Shown piece after piece: positions 37,811-50,292 of a DNA stretch of 64,000 bases. Numbering within the stretch: position 1 is the stretch's first letter; every line of letters starts with the position of its first letter. The position numbers and the translations under genes are program-made. Under the pieces are notes generated by a model. That model was not told where the DNA came from. It searched no databases and saw only the letters and a list, made by a program, of their open reading frames with translations. This stretch comes from Kudoa neothunni (taxonomy: Eukaryota > Cnidaria), in contig OZ199839.1 of assembly GCA_964304625.1 (NCBI GenBank), positions 3,224,001 to 3,288,000 on the forward strand, in the 5' to 3' direction.

Positions 37811-38709
37811 CTATCTAAGGACACAACTATATATAATTCCATCTATCTTTAAACCTCGCATAGTATCTCTAACGAAGGTTGCATATGCGCCAGTACTTTT
37901 GTCCAACAATGCAGCAGCATCTAAATTTACATTTTTGTAGTAAATATATCAGTCTATGTATATTTGCGCACGAGAATATACTTATGTTCAATGGATCTAT
38001 CGTGTCAGGCTCCTATGGAATTGTAAATGGCACAAATGTGCGTGAATACATTTTAGAAAATTTACCAATAATATATTCAACAGCCCAAGAACAACATGGC
38101 CAATATCCATAACGGGTTTCCAATCCAACCTAAAGTTACATTCAATCATCCATCTACTTCTCATTTTTTCAATGCATCACCTCAATATATTAAGGCACAC
38201 ATTCCCATCAGTGTTTATGTTGGGATGAAAAACCTAAGCATTCCAAATACAACAATTATTTTATACGGGAACCACAACAATTTACCACATCATTGCATTT
38301 GACCGAAGGTGGCTCGAAAGGATATGATGAAGGTACCTTGGCAAATAAATATAGAGTTCAAAACGATAAATAGTAAAAATAATAATTTGTTGGGCCACAA
38401 TTGGCTTCGAATTTAAAACAAGACCTACCGACATATCGAATGTAAATGTTCCGTTACTATAAAAACCCTACATTAAGTTTGAAAAAATTAATTGAATAGT
38501 TTGACAAACAATAAGCACTTCCACAGGAGTTATAGTCACTTCCATTTCAGTAAGTGTGTCATTTTTCAAGCTGATCTTACAACATTCCGGTAGATCTAAT
38601 GTACGTAGATCTAAACAATCAATTATAGCTAAATTTGTAGATTTTTTTGTTTGTCACCTTTGTGTAGGCGTAACATAGCTGCTGTTGTCTTGCTTTTGCC
38701 GTTTTTCAT
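37811..38709 (-). CDS. UBE2M-like: NEDD8-conjugating enzyme E2 (UBC12/UBE2M type)
   Basis: Reads right to left with about seven introns of 29-65 nt. In order: MKNGKSKTTAAMLRLHK; LRTLDLPECCKISLKN; VTITPVE joined to GFYSNGTFTFDMS; VPSSYPFEPPSVKCNDV; VFHPNINTDGNVCLNILR; LDWKPVMDIGHVVLGLLN; EPDTIDPLN; and a C terminus ending MRGLKIDGIIYSCVLR, stop 37811-37813. The HPN tripeptide and the catalytic Cys of NVCLNIL (exon about 38.18-38.23 kb) are the E2 active site. EGFY..G.F.F, the DWKPV after the Cys, and the family-specific tail MRGG..-like match UBC12, which carries NEDD8 to cullins. The N-terminal part is short; a small 5' exon supplying the usual MIKLF-type start may be missing. Housekeeping enzyme, acting in cytoplasm and nucleus. 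Confidence 0.9.
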
Positions 38710-39046
38710 TCCTCTAAAATAATTATATTATCCCCAAACAATAATGTGTAATTAATTTTCACAAAACCAATCCAACTATTTTTTTCAAATTCAGTAGTCA
38801 AAAAAGGCGCATATTTTTAAAATCAACCTCACCTAGAAATCTATTAAAGTACCTATTAATGAATGCGCACACTGAGATGTCTCGAACAGGTATTGTGATA
38901 CCTCATGACAGTTGTTTCGTGTTGGATTAATTGGTATGATGCTCTCGGAACGTTCCAAACAATAGAAGAATTTTTGTTTTTACCAAAACGATAATGTGTC
39001 ACACCCTATAGTCATAGCTTTGTAGCTCAATGTGCCCGTCATTAAC

Positions 39047-39048
<2 letters not shown>

Positions 39049-39079
<31 letters not shown>
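39049..39079. repeat. (ATT)n microsatellite
   Basis: About ten ATT/TTA units in a row. Confidence 0.9.
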
Positions 39080-39339
39080 GTGAGAGTTTGTTACAGATAG
39101 GAGTTGTGGTTTTATTTCTATCATTAATTATTATCTATGGTATTCTATAGTTGGAGACTTTCTTCTAATTAATATTGGGTGTGTCCTGCTAATTCTAATA
39201 TGGATAACACTGTTACTACCCTTTTTTTACCAAGCAGATTATTCATTATCTTATCGATATTAAATTCAAATTTTCTATTATTGAACATTATCAATAGTAG
39301 AGATTGACTTCATTTTGATGAAATTATTGCTTTTTTAGA

Positions 39340-39690
39340 TGGAGTATTTATTGCACCAAAAATGATCTATTTCCCTCTAACCTCAGAGCATACATATCTT
39401 CACCTGGTGAAGTTATGCGAAAATTTCTGAATTTGTTGAATGAAAAATTGTTTGAAACCATTAACTATGATCAGTGAGGTAACCACCAACGAACTTCATT
39501 TACGTTGGCTATCCAAGATGGGACTAAAGATTTAACTCATCCAGATTATTTCTCGTGGTTTTCCCCACGCCTACTATACTACAGCTACAGCACGTCGAAG
39601 ACGGGACTCTTTTTTTCGCAAAATTTCGTTTTTTCAATATTTCCTGATAGATTTTTCCTTTGTTTACATGTGTTCATTTAAACATGGATC
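39340..39690 (+). other. Coding-looking fragments of an unknown gene
   Basis: After an acceptor-like TTTTTTAG an open stretch reads WSIYCTKNDLFPSNLRAY, continuing to NEKLFETINYDQ and a stop; further on, another frame is open for about 60 codons (LTHPDYFSWFSPRLLYY). I could not join them with consistent phase. Composition looks coding; possibly a gene fragment interrupted by the TTAA element that starts at 39707. Confidence 0.25.
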
Positions 39691-39706
39691 AAACTCACAT
39701 CTTTAA

Positions 39707-40306
39707 CCTTCCGAGCGTTTCTAAGGTCAAATTGGCCTCAGAACATATTGTATTATTGTACTACAAGTTTCATTCACAGAGAAGAATTTAACCACGGTAA
39801 TATCTGGTGTATTTTCCTAAACATACAATATCTTATAATTATTAAATAGAAATTAGAAAAAATAGAATAAACAATGATATACAAAAAAATACACTTGGTG
39901 CTTTTGGGGTCAATCCGACTTTGACCCCAGGATTTTTATTATTACTTCAAATGATACTAAATAATTCAAAGAATGAATAGTGGGGTTTGATTGAATTCTG
40001 CGGGCAGAATACTGGGGAAATAATGAACACATATACACTAGATCATACACGCGGACACGGATACATTCGTTTTACCGCGCCATTCGCACAAAATTAACCC
40101 CAACATGCTAGCAAAAGCCTATGGAAGATTTCGATGAGATTTTTCTCAGTGAAAATGAGAGCTATTTTAACGAAATATTTAATGTCAATTATTTTAATTA
40201 TCAAAATTCTAGTCGTGATGGATCTGACGATAAAGATGAGTATTTGAATGTGTTTTGTGAGAAGACTAATGTTTATGGCCTAAATTATATCCAAGGGGCG
40301 ATATAA
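39707..40306 (+). mobile_element. Possible piggyBac-type element, left end and N-terminal frame
   Basis: TTAA at 39703-39706 is followed by CCTTCCGAGCGTTTC, like the start of the 41.06 kb element. At 40121-40306 a 61-codon acidic frame begins MEDFDEIFLSENESYFNE, the style of a piggyBac N terminus. The right end was not found. Confidence 0.35.
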
Positions 40307-41056
40307 AAAAATTTGTTAATTGTTTACGTTCCATAGAAGCTGGATTAAAATGGTTAAGTGTTTATTTTTACTTTTTCTCTGCCCTCGAGAAGATTACGTA
40401 ATAGTGGTTAACAACATTTGGAAACTAATTTGTTACTCACATTACGAATGAACTTCATTTATTAATATTTTTAGTAGAAAAAATTAAACCATTTTTACAC
40501 GTCAATAATTCATTTATCTCATTAATTCGTTACAATAAACTCCAAGTCGATGAATTTCTATTTAATTTAACTATGATTATATAATTATTTATTGCATTTA
40601 ACGACGTAATAAAAGGCGAAATGGATGTTGTATTTAATCATTCACACCTAGAGAAAATTATAATTCGATAAAAAATTAAAATCAGTGGAAAATTTAATGT
40701 TTTATTATATTTTATGATTGAAAATATTATCTTCTATTTAATTATTCCCATTTAATGAATTTCTATGTAGTGATTAATAAAATTAAAGAATTGATTTTTT
40801 TCTAAATTTTTAATTTATATCTGAAACAAAAAATTACTCTCAATAATATTTTATGATAATTTAGATAAATATTATATCAACTTAGTTCGGAAGAAATTGG
40901 AAAAATAATTTCTTATGAGATTTTCTCAAAAATGTAATTAAACTAAATTTTGGAGTTTGAAAGAAATTTCGACGAACAATTAAGCTTAAAAATTGAATTT
41001 TGCGCAGTTTAATGCGCATGTAGGATATTGAAGCCTGAGGTTATGTTGTCGGTTAA

Positions 41057-42887
41057 CCTTCGGAAGACGGAGCCCCAAAAACTAACGCAGGTGACGCATT
41101 ATGCACCCCGGAAAATTTGCATGTTATTGCACCTATGCGTGGAAACACGTCATTCCATATGCTTGGCAATTATTTTAACATTAAAAAAGTACAAATTTAT
41201 TTAGCTGTATAATAAGAAACTGGCATTTAACTGGTGATAATCATGATTCACGAAAGAAACCACAAATCAGCTATATATTCGACAGGAGTATATTTACAAC
41301 AAAATAAAACTCCGAATGAATTCTTAGAGGAGTCAACATTTAGCTTCAATGATTTTTTCGTAACTCCATTGTAGCCCAGCAGACTCAGCACTCGGTGGTT
41401 GTAGATTACCGATTATTCTCGTTAATCTCATAGATGAATATAGAGATTAATTTGGAAAGAATTTCTTTTTTAATCAGGCAGTCACCTTTTAAATATAACT
41501 TTAAATTCAATAATTGAGTAGGAAAAAATATTCACTAATGAGAAATAGTGAAGGATAAATTAAATCAATTACGTGTGTATGCATACATTTAACTGAACGA
41601 TAGTAATAAAGTATTTTTGAGTTATTTGCATTATTTCCTCTCACGCTATTTAAGTTACTGTTGACTGTTGGTTTATTAGTTAACTTGAGTTTTTAACACA
41701 AAATTAAAAGCCTGCGAATAAATATGTCAATTAGAAAACTTGTATATATTAATTATCATAATTTTGAATAAAGTATAATTTTTTCGCTAAGTAGATTTCG
41801 TCATATTCTCCATATAAATGAATATCTTACATTCAAAGAATGTTTACTCCCAAAGTAGTCCGTAATTTAAATAGATATATTGAGGTCCAATTATTTTACG
41901 GACATAGGTTTGATTTCAAATTGAAATTGGGATATTCTAAATTCTGTTTTTAATTTAATGAGAACGACATAAAGTTTTTTTGAATATTTAAGGTGAAATT
42001 CGTGTCTTTCTGTCAATATTCCTTGAACAATGAGTGTATCTTCATTGTACTAAGATTAAACTTGTTTCCTTCGAAAAAATGTTGGGTCGTCCCTCATGTT
42101 TTTGTTAAATAATGCAAATTTAATTTTAATATGAGAATAATGAATATTTCCTAAACTTCGACGACTCAAAATATTTGATTTGGTGAATTCCAATGCATGT
42201 TCTCAAAGAAAATATTGTCGCCGGTTTCGATCACTTGACTTTTTTATCACTCTGGATTTGTTGGTACACATATTATACAAACGTTAAATGCTGGTACATC
42301 GATAAGGTCCATAAACCTCTTGAAGTGGCATCTTCTAGTTACACAAACACAACTGTATCGTTACGCCATTAGATCACCACTGTCAAACCCTTTTTGGTTT
42401 GACTATAATCGCTAATAATTTCAGAGTCGGTTTTGTATGATCGCTCAATAGCATTATCATGGAAATCTGTTGACGAGAGAAAAATATACGTACCTGCATA
42501 ACCCGAATAGCAAAGCCACCAATCGCGTGTGTCTTAATGCAAAAATATTCTCATCGCCCATCGGACTCAGTCTGCTTAAGTTAAAAGTATGATTTCTTAA
42601 GGTTCTTACAGATTTTACTTCAATTTTATTGAGTCCAATTAACGTGAAATTTAATTTTACATCGTCTAGTAATCATTGCGTATCTTTTTTAATGATATTT
42701 CAAGCAGGCGCTAGTCATCTCTTTAAACAGGTCATATTTAGTCAATTCCTTTCAAACAGAATACTCTGAATTTTTTAAATAAAACAATGATTTATATTGA
42801 GAGATGTTGCTGAATATAAGGTCGAGATTTAATTTTTAAATATAAAAAAATTGAGGTGCATAATGCACCCACTTCGTCCCGAGAGGG
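41057..42887 (-). mobile_element. piggyBac-type element with transposase relic
   Basis: TTAA at 41053-41056 and 42888-42891; ends CCTTCGGAAGACGG and (inverted) CCCTCTCGGGACG, each followed inward by GCATTATGCACC. On the minus strand near 42.2-42.48 kb the text SDYSQTKKGLTVV recalls the YNxxKgGVD motif of piggyBac transposases, with stops around it. 1831 bp, dead. Confidence 0.65.
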
Positions 42888-43353
42888 TTAAAGGTTATGA
42901 GGTCATGCAGATTCAAATGAATTTGATATTCAGATTATATATAAGAATAGAGATAATTAGATGCTAGATAAAACATCTATATCGAGTTGAGAATTAGTAT
43001 CAAGTTAAGTAAATTAATTTGAAGAACTCCTCTGTCTCTCAGCCAAAGTGATATTCTAATCTTTGTAATTCAGTTTAGATTCACCAAATCTTCTAGTGTT
43101 ACATTAGGGGCATAGTGTCCCCAACGATTTTCTAGTTGATATATAAGAGTTTCATTCAAATTTGGGAAATCTAACAAGTCAATTTTTAAATTATCTGAAC
43201 AAAGGTTGATATGCAATAGTTTTACCTGGGAAGAATCCATCTAGGTTCCTCTCACTAAATCAATTTATGATTAAAACTAATCGATACATAATAATCGTAG
43301 TTTGTGGTTAGAAAATGAAATAATTATATTAAGGTGGAATTCCATTGAGTGGA

Positions 43354-44161
43354 TTACGTTTGATCGCGTAGAGAGCATTTTTCCATGAACACTTCTTCTT
43401 CGTATGTAATAGTTCTAGTTAAAGTTATAGCGAAATTAATGTTGAGTGTTACTCTTTTGGGCAAACTTTATTTTTGTAACAAAACACATTTGAAAACAAG
43501 TTCACTGTGTTTATATTGACAGAAAGATTGTTAGGCGAACACTGTAAATTGTTAGTTAACATAACAAAAAATACTTAAAAAATACTTCATTTGGAGCTTC
43601 CGAACAGAGTTCTACCACCACCTTATTTCTTATAGCGTAGGAAATTAACTAAAGAATCTATGAGATTAAAACAATAAAACATAACTGGTTTGTTTACAGT
43701 GCATGGTATGCAACGTTGGTTTAATCTTAGTGAGGTTACTAAATGTAAAATTTTAGCAGAGAACTCTGGGGAAAATTCTACTTGTGTTGTTAATGTTGCA
43801 ATAGCCCAATTTATAACACAAAACCTCTCTTGTGAAAACTCTATTAGTGAAATTCTCCAACGGAATTAAATTGAAAGAACCCACCTCAGTACACTTTAGT
43901 TAGATTAGTGTGATTAGGTAAATCCCAACATACATTTATATCTTGGGGACATCTACTCTCGAGAAAACTTCTTAACGCTGATTTAAGGATAAATTCCACA
44001 TTTGATGACATAGTCAGATTTCCTGGTTGCTACAAAAATAATATTTGGAGTTTTTAGGAAACATATATACTTGATCTTCGCGGGTTTCCAACCGTTCGCC
44101 GTGAAGTACGTGAACATAGATTAACGCAACTTGAATTAGGTTCACAATCGATAGGTATAAA
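43354..44161 (-). CDS. Saposin-like secreted protein, copy S2
   Basis: Exons (3' to 5'): 43354-43414, 43453-43541, 43586-43648, 43698-43738, 43782-43893, 43934-44029 and a signal exon 44071-44161; introns 38-49 nt. Protein order: signal (SIVNLIQVALIYVHVLHGE), LTMSSNVEFILKSALRSFLE, CPQDINC, FNLIPLENFTNRVFTREVLC, YKLGYC, ITSLRLNQRCIPCT, ISYAIRNKVVVELC, CSPNNLSVNI, FCYKNKVC, ending RDQT. Both halves close with C-x5-C and the second opens with C-x2-C, as in saposin B-type folds; the first half lacks the C-x2-C. All exons are open. The initiator Met upstream of 44161 is not fixed (MAGSSRYLRP near 44.27 kb is a candidate). Likely secreted, lipid- or membrane-interacting. Confidence 0.72.
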
Positions 44162-46561
44162 CTGTCGAAAAATTACCAAATAAAACAGAAAAATTAATCA
44201 TTGCCGACTGCCGATTCGAAAACTAAAATTAATTTAATCGGTCGCAGATAGCGCGAAGACCCGGCCATTCTCGAAATAGTTAATTATATCTATATAAACG
44301 TTATATATTATAAGCTCAAATTAAAATTTTTATCTTTAAATATGTTTAGAGATAATATAAATAATTTTACTAAAAATTAACATTTAAAGTCTAAAATAAT
44401 TTTAGATTTAAAATTAATTATTCAAAGCTTGTTAATTCCACTTTATATTAATAAGAATAAAAACCTCCTAACATTACTTATGATAGGTAATTAAAACATG
44501 GAAAAGTGCGTCTAGTTGTAATATGTAGTAGAAAACCTTATTTATCAATATAATAAAGCACCTCCGCAATCGTAATAATAAATATATAATAGTTCTTATG
44601 AATGTTACACGGGTATTATTGGAGATTTTAAACAATTTCACATAATGACTCATCAAGTTTTTCCAGCTCAATTATTTACTTGATTAATTTTTCACGCACC
44701 GCCTGCTAATTAAAAACTATTAATTTAAGCAGCTAACTACATTAACACCTAGTGAGGTTGTTGAAAATATAGTAGAGTTCATTAGATTAAAAATAATAAA
44801 AGTGATCGGGTTGTTACTAACGTTGGCACAGTTATCGGTTAATGTAGATTTTATATCGGGCGTTAAAATTTAAGATGTGACCTTGAACTTGCAATATAAA
44901 TTCCATTGATCCCTTTTTTTAATTTCTGGTTTATTGATAGCTTTATTTTTTATAAGAAGGACTAATTAGTTTCCGTTAGATTAAATTCGAATTATTTAAT
45001 AAAAATTAATCCTCTTTAATTATTATCTTCCTGCCATAGCTCATCAATAAATCTCTCAATCGTGACTATTTAAAATCTATTCGCGTGTAAGTACACCATA
45101 CATAATTAAATGTTAAAATTAATGTGCTAGTTAATAGATATATTTAATTTGATATATGACCTAAGGAGGGCAACTGATATAGCACTAATTCTGTGTGCGA
45201 TTTTATTACTTAAATCAAATATTTTTATTTTTTTTAATTATATTGTTTAACAGATAGATGGATATCAATTTCGGGTTTGATTTTTAATGAGAAAAATTTT
45301 CATTGGTTTCTAATTTTTTGACAATCTTATGAATACTATTAAAATTAATTGTTAATATTAAATTTTATAGACGTGATTCATTTGAAATTTTCTCCTTTTT
45401 AATGTTAGAATGTGAATTAACACAAAATGACAAGATATATATACAGTAATGGATTGGTCGTGCGTCGCCCCCTCGAGGATGAGGAAATTGTATGTATTTT
45501 GAGCGCATGCGCGCAAATATTAAAACACAAAACTAGTTATAACTTAAATATTAATGAAAATACAATTGTTTTTTGGGTTAAAATTACGATTTAAAAATGA
45601 ATAAACATTTGGAATAGAATCAGACATTAACTTCAACTTTTTTGAGTCATAATGTTTAAAATAGTTGCCAAGCCCTTCTAAATAAAATAAGGCCAACTCT
45701 GAAGGGCTAATTTTTTATTAATTAAATTATCATCCGTTTTTGAATTATTGGGGAGGGAATATCATTGCGTCATTGTTATTTCTATGAATTAGAGAGGACA
45801 TCATTATAAACCACACTACTATGTATCTACAACATGTGTCTATGTGTATCCTTCATTTTTCAACCAGCTACCACATTGACGTAACTATAAAAACTTTATA
45901 ATTGTTTAATCGTGGTAAAAAATGAAATAAAACGTTGAAGTTAATCACGCGGTCAAAGCAAAGAGGTACGTACAACCAATCCTCGCGTGATTTTTTATTT
46001 TTCCTTTTTTTTGTACTAATTAGGCTTTTAAATTATTTAAATCGAGTAATAATAACATTAAATCATTTTAAATACGAGAGAACCTTTTAATATGTAAAAT
46101 AATTCATGTAAGTACGACCGGTCCATTACTCTATACTGTAAGTAATCAATATTACGCACTTTTTTAAAAATTATTTAGTTAGAATATTGATTGGTCATTG
46201 TTTATATAATTTGTTTCTTATAATATTTCAATGAAAATTTTTATAAAAATTATTTAAAAAATTCCGAAATAATGTAACTAAAAGTCACGTGATTCATCTT
46301 TTTCGGATACTTCTTGTGTATTATTTGGTTAAATAAATATTTAATGTCGAAAAACTCCTATAACCATACCGTTTCCCATAAGTAAAATAATACTTGTTAT
46401 TATGAAAGTCTCCAATCTAATGACCCAAAAACTGTCACTGTATCACATTTTAAAATATCTATTATCTCGACTCTTAATGACATCCTAGAGATAAAAAATA
46501 AAAGAATTAAAACCTATAAATGTTTGTATAATCTAAAAATAGAAATTATTTGTATGTAGGA
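44162..46561. other. AT-rich spacer
   Basis: No gene supported. Two small GC-rich islets (about 44.22-44.28 and 45.45-45.53 kb) stand out; the first may be the start of S2, the second I cannot explain. Confidence 0.4.
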
Positions 46562-46930
46562 TAATTTAATTCTATCGATGAAGATGTATATGAGTGGACA
46601 CGAAGCAAAAAGATTGTAGTAAACTTCGTCGCGATAATCACCAAAAGAAATCATTTAGCCGAAGAAAAAGGTTTACCGTCATGTGAAATTCATGTGAGAT
46701 TCATTCATGTGAAATTCGTGGAGGGTTTTGCTGTTTTAAAAAAAGGTCCAACATTTAAAAATCAAATTTTATTAGCTAATCTACTGATGCTACATCTGAA
46801 ACTACTTCAGGGTAGACCAATTAAATCAGAACATTTTTTAAAAGATACTCTGAAAATTATATTTACAATGTAGACGAAACTGCCTTATTCTACCGATAGC
46901 AACAAGAAGAGTATTTCATAGATCGTTGAA
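46562..46930 (+). pseudogene. Tigger/pogo transposase relic
   Basis: Plus-strand text IDEDVYEWTRSKKIVVNFVA (CENP-B-type DNA-binding helix), then, in another frame, YNVDETALFYR, which is the first catalytic Asp motif (YNxDETGLFYR) of pogo/Tigger DDE transposases. Separated by a deletion and frame changes. Three near-repeats of CATGTGAAATTC lie at 46681-46725 between the two parts. Confidence 0.75.
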
Positions 46931-47914
46931 CAATATTTTTGTGCTGTTAACACGTTTCTCGAGTTTTAATTATCGTTTAAAAATTAATATATAGTTAAAT
47001 AGCCTTTATAAACGCAATTTAATCATTATTAAATGCCAATTTTTTTTGAAACAATTGCGCACGCAAATGCGTGAAATTGGTTTCTTACTGTATTATAGTA
47101 TAGAATATTAAATAAAATTCTAGCTTCACAAAAAATTTAAATTTTGACTAGAAAATAGAATATTAGATAGGATAAATAAAAGCTAGGTCACACTCCATTT
47201 TTTATATTAAAAGTAAAAAGCGGTAAATATTTCTTCAATATTAATTTGTACTATGTTATAAACTAGAATTAAGAAATTTAGAATAGTTTGTAGTATTCTT
47301 TATAACCGAATATAATCTAAACTTTAAACAGTCTAAATTATAAATCTACAAACACACTTTTACATGTATTCAGAGTAAATATAATCAAGTTTGAACTTAA
47401 AAAAATTATATTTTTAAATTTTGGGTTCAAAATAACAAGATTTTAAAAATATATATCAAATCATCTGCACATATACTAAAATTATAATAATTGTTCAATT
47501 TACTCCGTAAAGTTTATAAGGGAAAATAAAAACCATTTATTGAATACAAGTAAATTTTAGAGAAAAATAGTTATTCAAATACAGAAAATATATTTCTATT
47601 CAAGACTGGAGTAATGTAATATATTTGATTCAAAGTAGATTTAATATATCTACTATAGTTATTTCTTTGCGAATTCGGTGCCAGTAACTTTCCAAATTTG
47701 AAAAAACACAGACGTCAAGTATTGGTAAATCTTAAATTGCATTGAAAATGTCTAATTTAATATTTAGTGAGTGAATTTTACCCGAAAATGAAGATTCTGT
47801 GCTTCTTTCTCTAAATATATTTGTTATTATTTTTTCCATTGTATACATATATTAATGTGAATGCGTTATTAAGGAGTAAACTAATTCGCTGTTTGTATAG
47901 TAATAATAAATTAA
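46931..47914. other. AT-rich spacer
   Basis: Nothing recognised. Confidence 0.5.
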
Positions 47915-48700
47915 TTACTCTTGATCAGTTAGGGACGATTGTAACATGAACGATTGTTCTCGCTGACTAAGAGACCTAAAAAATTATTATATTAACATAT
48001 TATTAAATATTACTCAATGGGGCAAAGATTTTCCTTATAACAAAATATTTTCGAATATAAATTTAAAATATTAGGAATCGAAGTAAAATTATCCGCTAAA
48101 CACTATAATAATAATATATAACTTCAGGCGAATTAAATACATTTCATAATACTTCATTCAATTGTGGACTACGACAGAATAAATTTGTCAATCTGGCTTT
48201 TATAACCTGCGAAATTATCTATTCATTAGAGTTAAACAAATGATAAAAATTGACAGTGATACTGTGCACGGGATGCAATAATTGAAAGCTTTTAATGCAA
48301 TTACTACAGATCAAAATTATCAAATATCCAAGCTGTTGGATTTACCTTCGTTGTAGGAGTTACATACTGCTATTTTATTACACATCATATCTCTCGAAAA
48401 TAAGCTATTCATTATTCTTGAAAAGGGAATTAAGTGGTATGGTCCCCGGTTGCACTTATTTGTTGGTTTATTTTATTTTGTGTGAATTAAAATATTTCTT
48501 ACGTTTATTGCGTTAATACATTTTCTTTTGATAACTTTTCGGATTATAAATTCCCAGTATAATTTCACTGCTCGAGATATAGTTAGATTAGTCGAAACTT
48601 GCTATAAAACACTCACAATCGGAGAATCAAAGGTCAAAAACTTGAATGTTTCGATGGGATAACAAACTGATATAGACCGCTGAAGTTGTCGCAAGCAAGA
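47915..48700 (-). CDS. Saposin-like secreted protein, copy S3
   Basis: Same six-exon plan as S2, stop at 47915-47917, first firm exon ending 48601, with a probable signal exon just upstream (text ending FKFLTFDSPI before a GTGAGT donor). Protein pieces in order: LTISRAVKLYWEFIIRKVIK, CINAINC, PYHLIPFSRIMNSLFSRDMM, CNKIAVC, IALKAFNYCIPCT, IISQVIKARLTNLFC, CLADNFTSIPNILNLYSKI, FCYKENLC, and SLSQREQSFMLQSS. C-x5-C (CNKIAVC, CYKENLC) and C-x2-C (CIPC) are all kept, and every exon is open. The initiator Met was not located. The plus-strand frame 48295-48516 is its antisense shadow. Confidence 0.72.
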
Positions 48701-49374
48701 CTATAAATCTTTTTTTAAATGACTGAAAAATTGTAATAAATTACCTAACGTTGCAAAAAATTTTCTCATCATAAACTTTAAAATTGATAATATTACAATT
48801 AATATTACAATAAAAGTTTTGCCCTTATATATTTGTTTTTGCTCAACAGACCGTTAAAATTCAGAGATTTGACCTATTTATGTGCATTTTGTTTAATCCA
48901 CCTCAAAATTAAGATATAATTTTTAAGTTTAATTATTTTATTCGTTAAGTGTTTTCAGTTAAATCACAATATATTAAGATTATCGTTATTGATAATAGAT
49001 TGTTAAATATAAAATTAATAATACTCAAAAAATAACTTTTTCGAATAATTATTACTTTATTAAAAAATTATACTTGAAAAACCTTTTATTATATTCAATT
49101 ATGTAACTACTTAATCGTATAAAAACTATGTGTTTATGTATAATTGGGCGTAACAGCGTTGATAAAATCCATGGTAAAATTTTTAATGTTGTTGTAAGCA
49201 TCTTCATTGATCAACTCCACAAAGATTTGGGTAATATTTTCGAAAATTAATTAACTGGCCAATTGACACTTAATAACCCATAAATGATATCATTATAAAA
49301 TTTTCATATCCAATGCCCTGGGGATCTAGTTGTTCATCCATTCGAAATAGTTATTATATATATATATATATATA
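48701..49374. other. AT-rich spacer
   Basis: No feature except a TATATA run just before 49375. Confidence 0.5.
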
Positions 49375-49990
49375 CAGTCGAACCTCGATTATCCGGAAGA
49401 AATTTTAAATTTTATTTGGATTTTGTTGACATTACGTGTCGATAAATGTTCGATTATCCGGAAACCGGAAAAACTATTTAATCATATTTCCGAATGAAAA
49501 TACCACCCATCACCGTACGACATATACCATTAAGCATATATACCAATGCGATATTTAAAATAAAAATATTTCTAGGTTATTTATTAATAAATTTTTCATG
49601 TAAAACTTAAGTTAAGCATTCAGTTCTTATATAAATTTGTACTATATCCGAGCACACTCCTGTATGTTGATCAAATAAACATTAGTTATCGATTATTTAA
49701 AAAAGTAGGTTACTCCTCTGTAGACGTGTAAAAACTGTCATAATTATGTACTGTTCTCCATATTCTTAGTTAATAGATATGCCAACATTTTTAATTTAAA
49801 TGGCAGAAGTTCAAATATTCTATTTAATAAATGGTAAAAATTATTTATAAATCAAGTAAACAACCTTTCAAGTAGAAAAATTTTTAAGGGTGTGCGCTTA
49901 TGACATTGAGTATATTCGATCAAACGGGACCTCGCTATCAGGAAAGAAAATTGCTGATCCCAAATTCTCCGGATAATCGGAGTTCGACTG
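49375..49990. mobile_element. Tigger/pogo-type MITE
   Basis: Begins CAGTCGAACCTCGATTATCC and ends with the near-perfect inverse, GGATAATCGGAGTTCGACTG, flanked by TA on both sides (49373-49374, 49991-49992). This terminal sequence is typical of pogo/Tigger elements. 616 bp, no transposase; an internal copy of CGATTATCCGG lies near 49450. Confidence 0.85.
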
Positions 49991-50270
49991 TATATTAATT
50001 GAATAATTTGGAGGGTCTTGTCATCAAAAACACTGCCAAGCTTTTTTTAACGCAGAAAAAAGTTAAGTTTCCATAAAAATCTTTAAATTTTTTTTCGAGA
50101 TTGCCACACAATAGATTTAAGTTTGTAAGTGTATTTTAAATATTATCGTTACCGTTTTCTACAATTCGTAGATTTTTTGTTGTAGTTGTTAGTGGTCATT
50201 GAATCGCTGTTATTAGTTTTAATTAAAAACTAATAAATTATAGCCTAAGATAAAATTTATCTATCAGCGT

Positions 50271-50292
50271 TTCATTCATTCATTCATTCATT
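50271..50292. repeat. (TTCA)n microsatellite
   Basis: Five to six TTCA units. Confidence 0.85.

Noticed and set aside
36886-38302. Plus-strand frames at 36886, 37734, 37879 and 38096
   Set aside because: Antisense to the Tigger relic and the UBC12-type gene, which show family motifs on the minus strand.
48295-48516. 73-codon plus frame
   Set aside because: Antisense to saposin-like copy S3.
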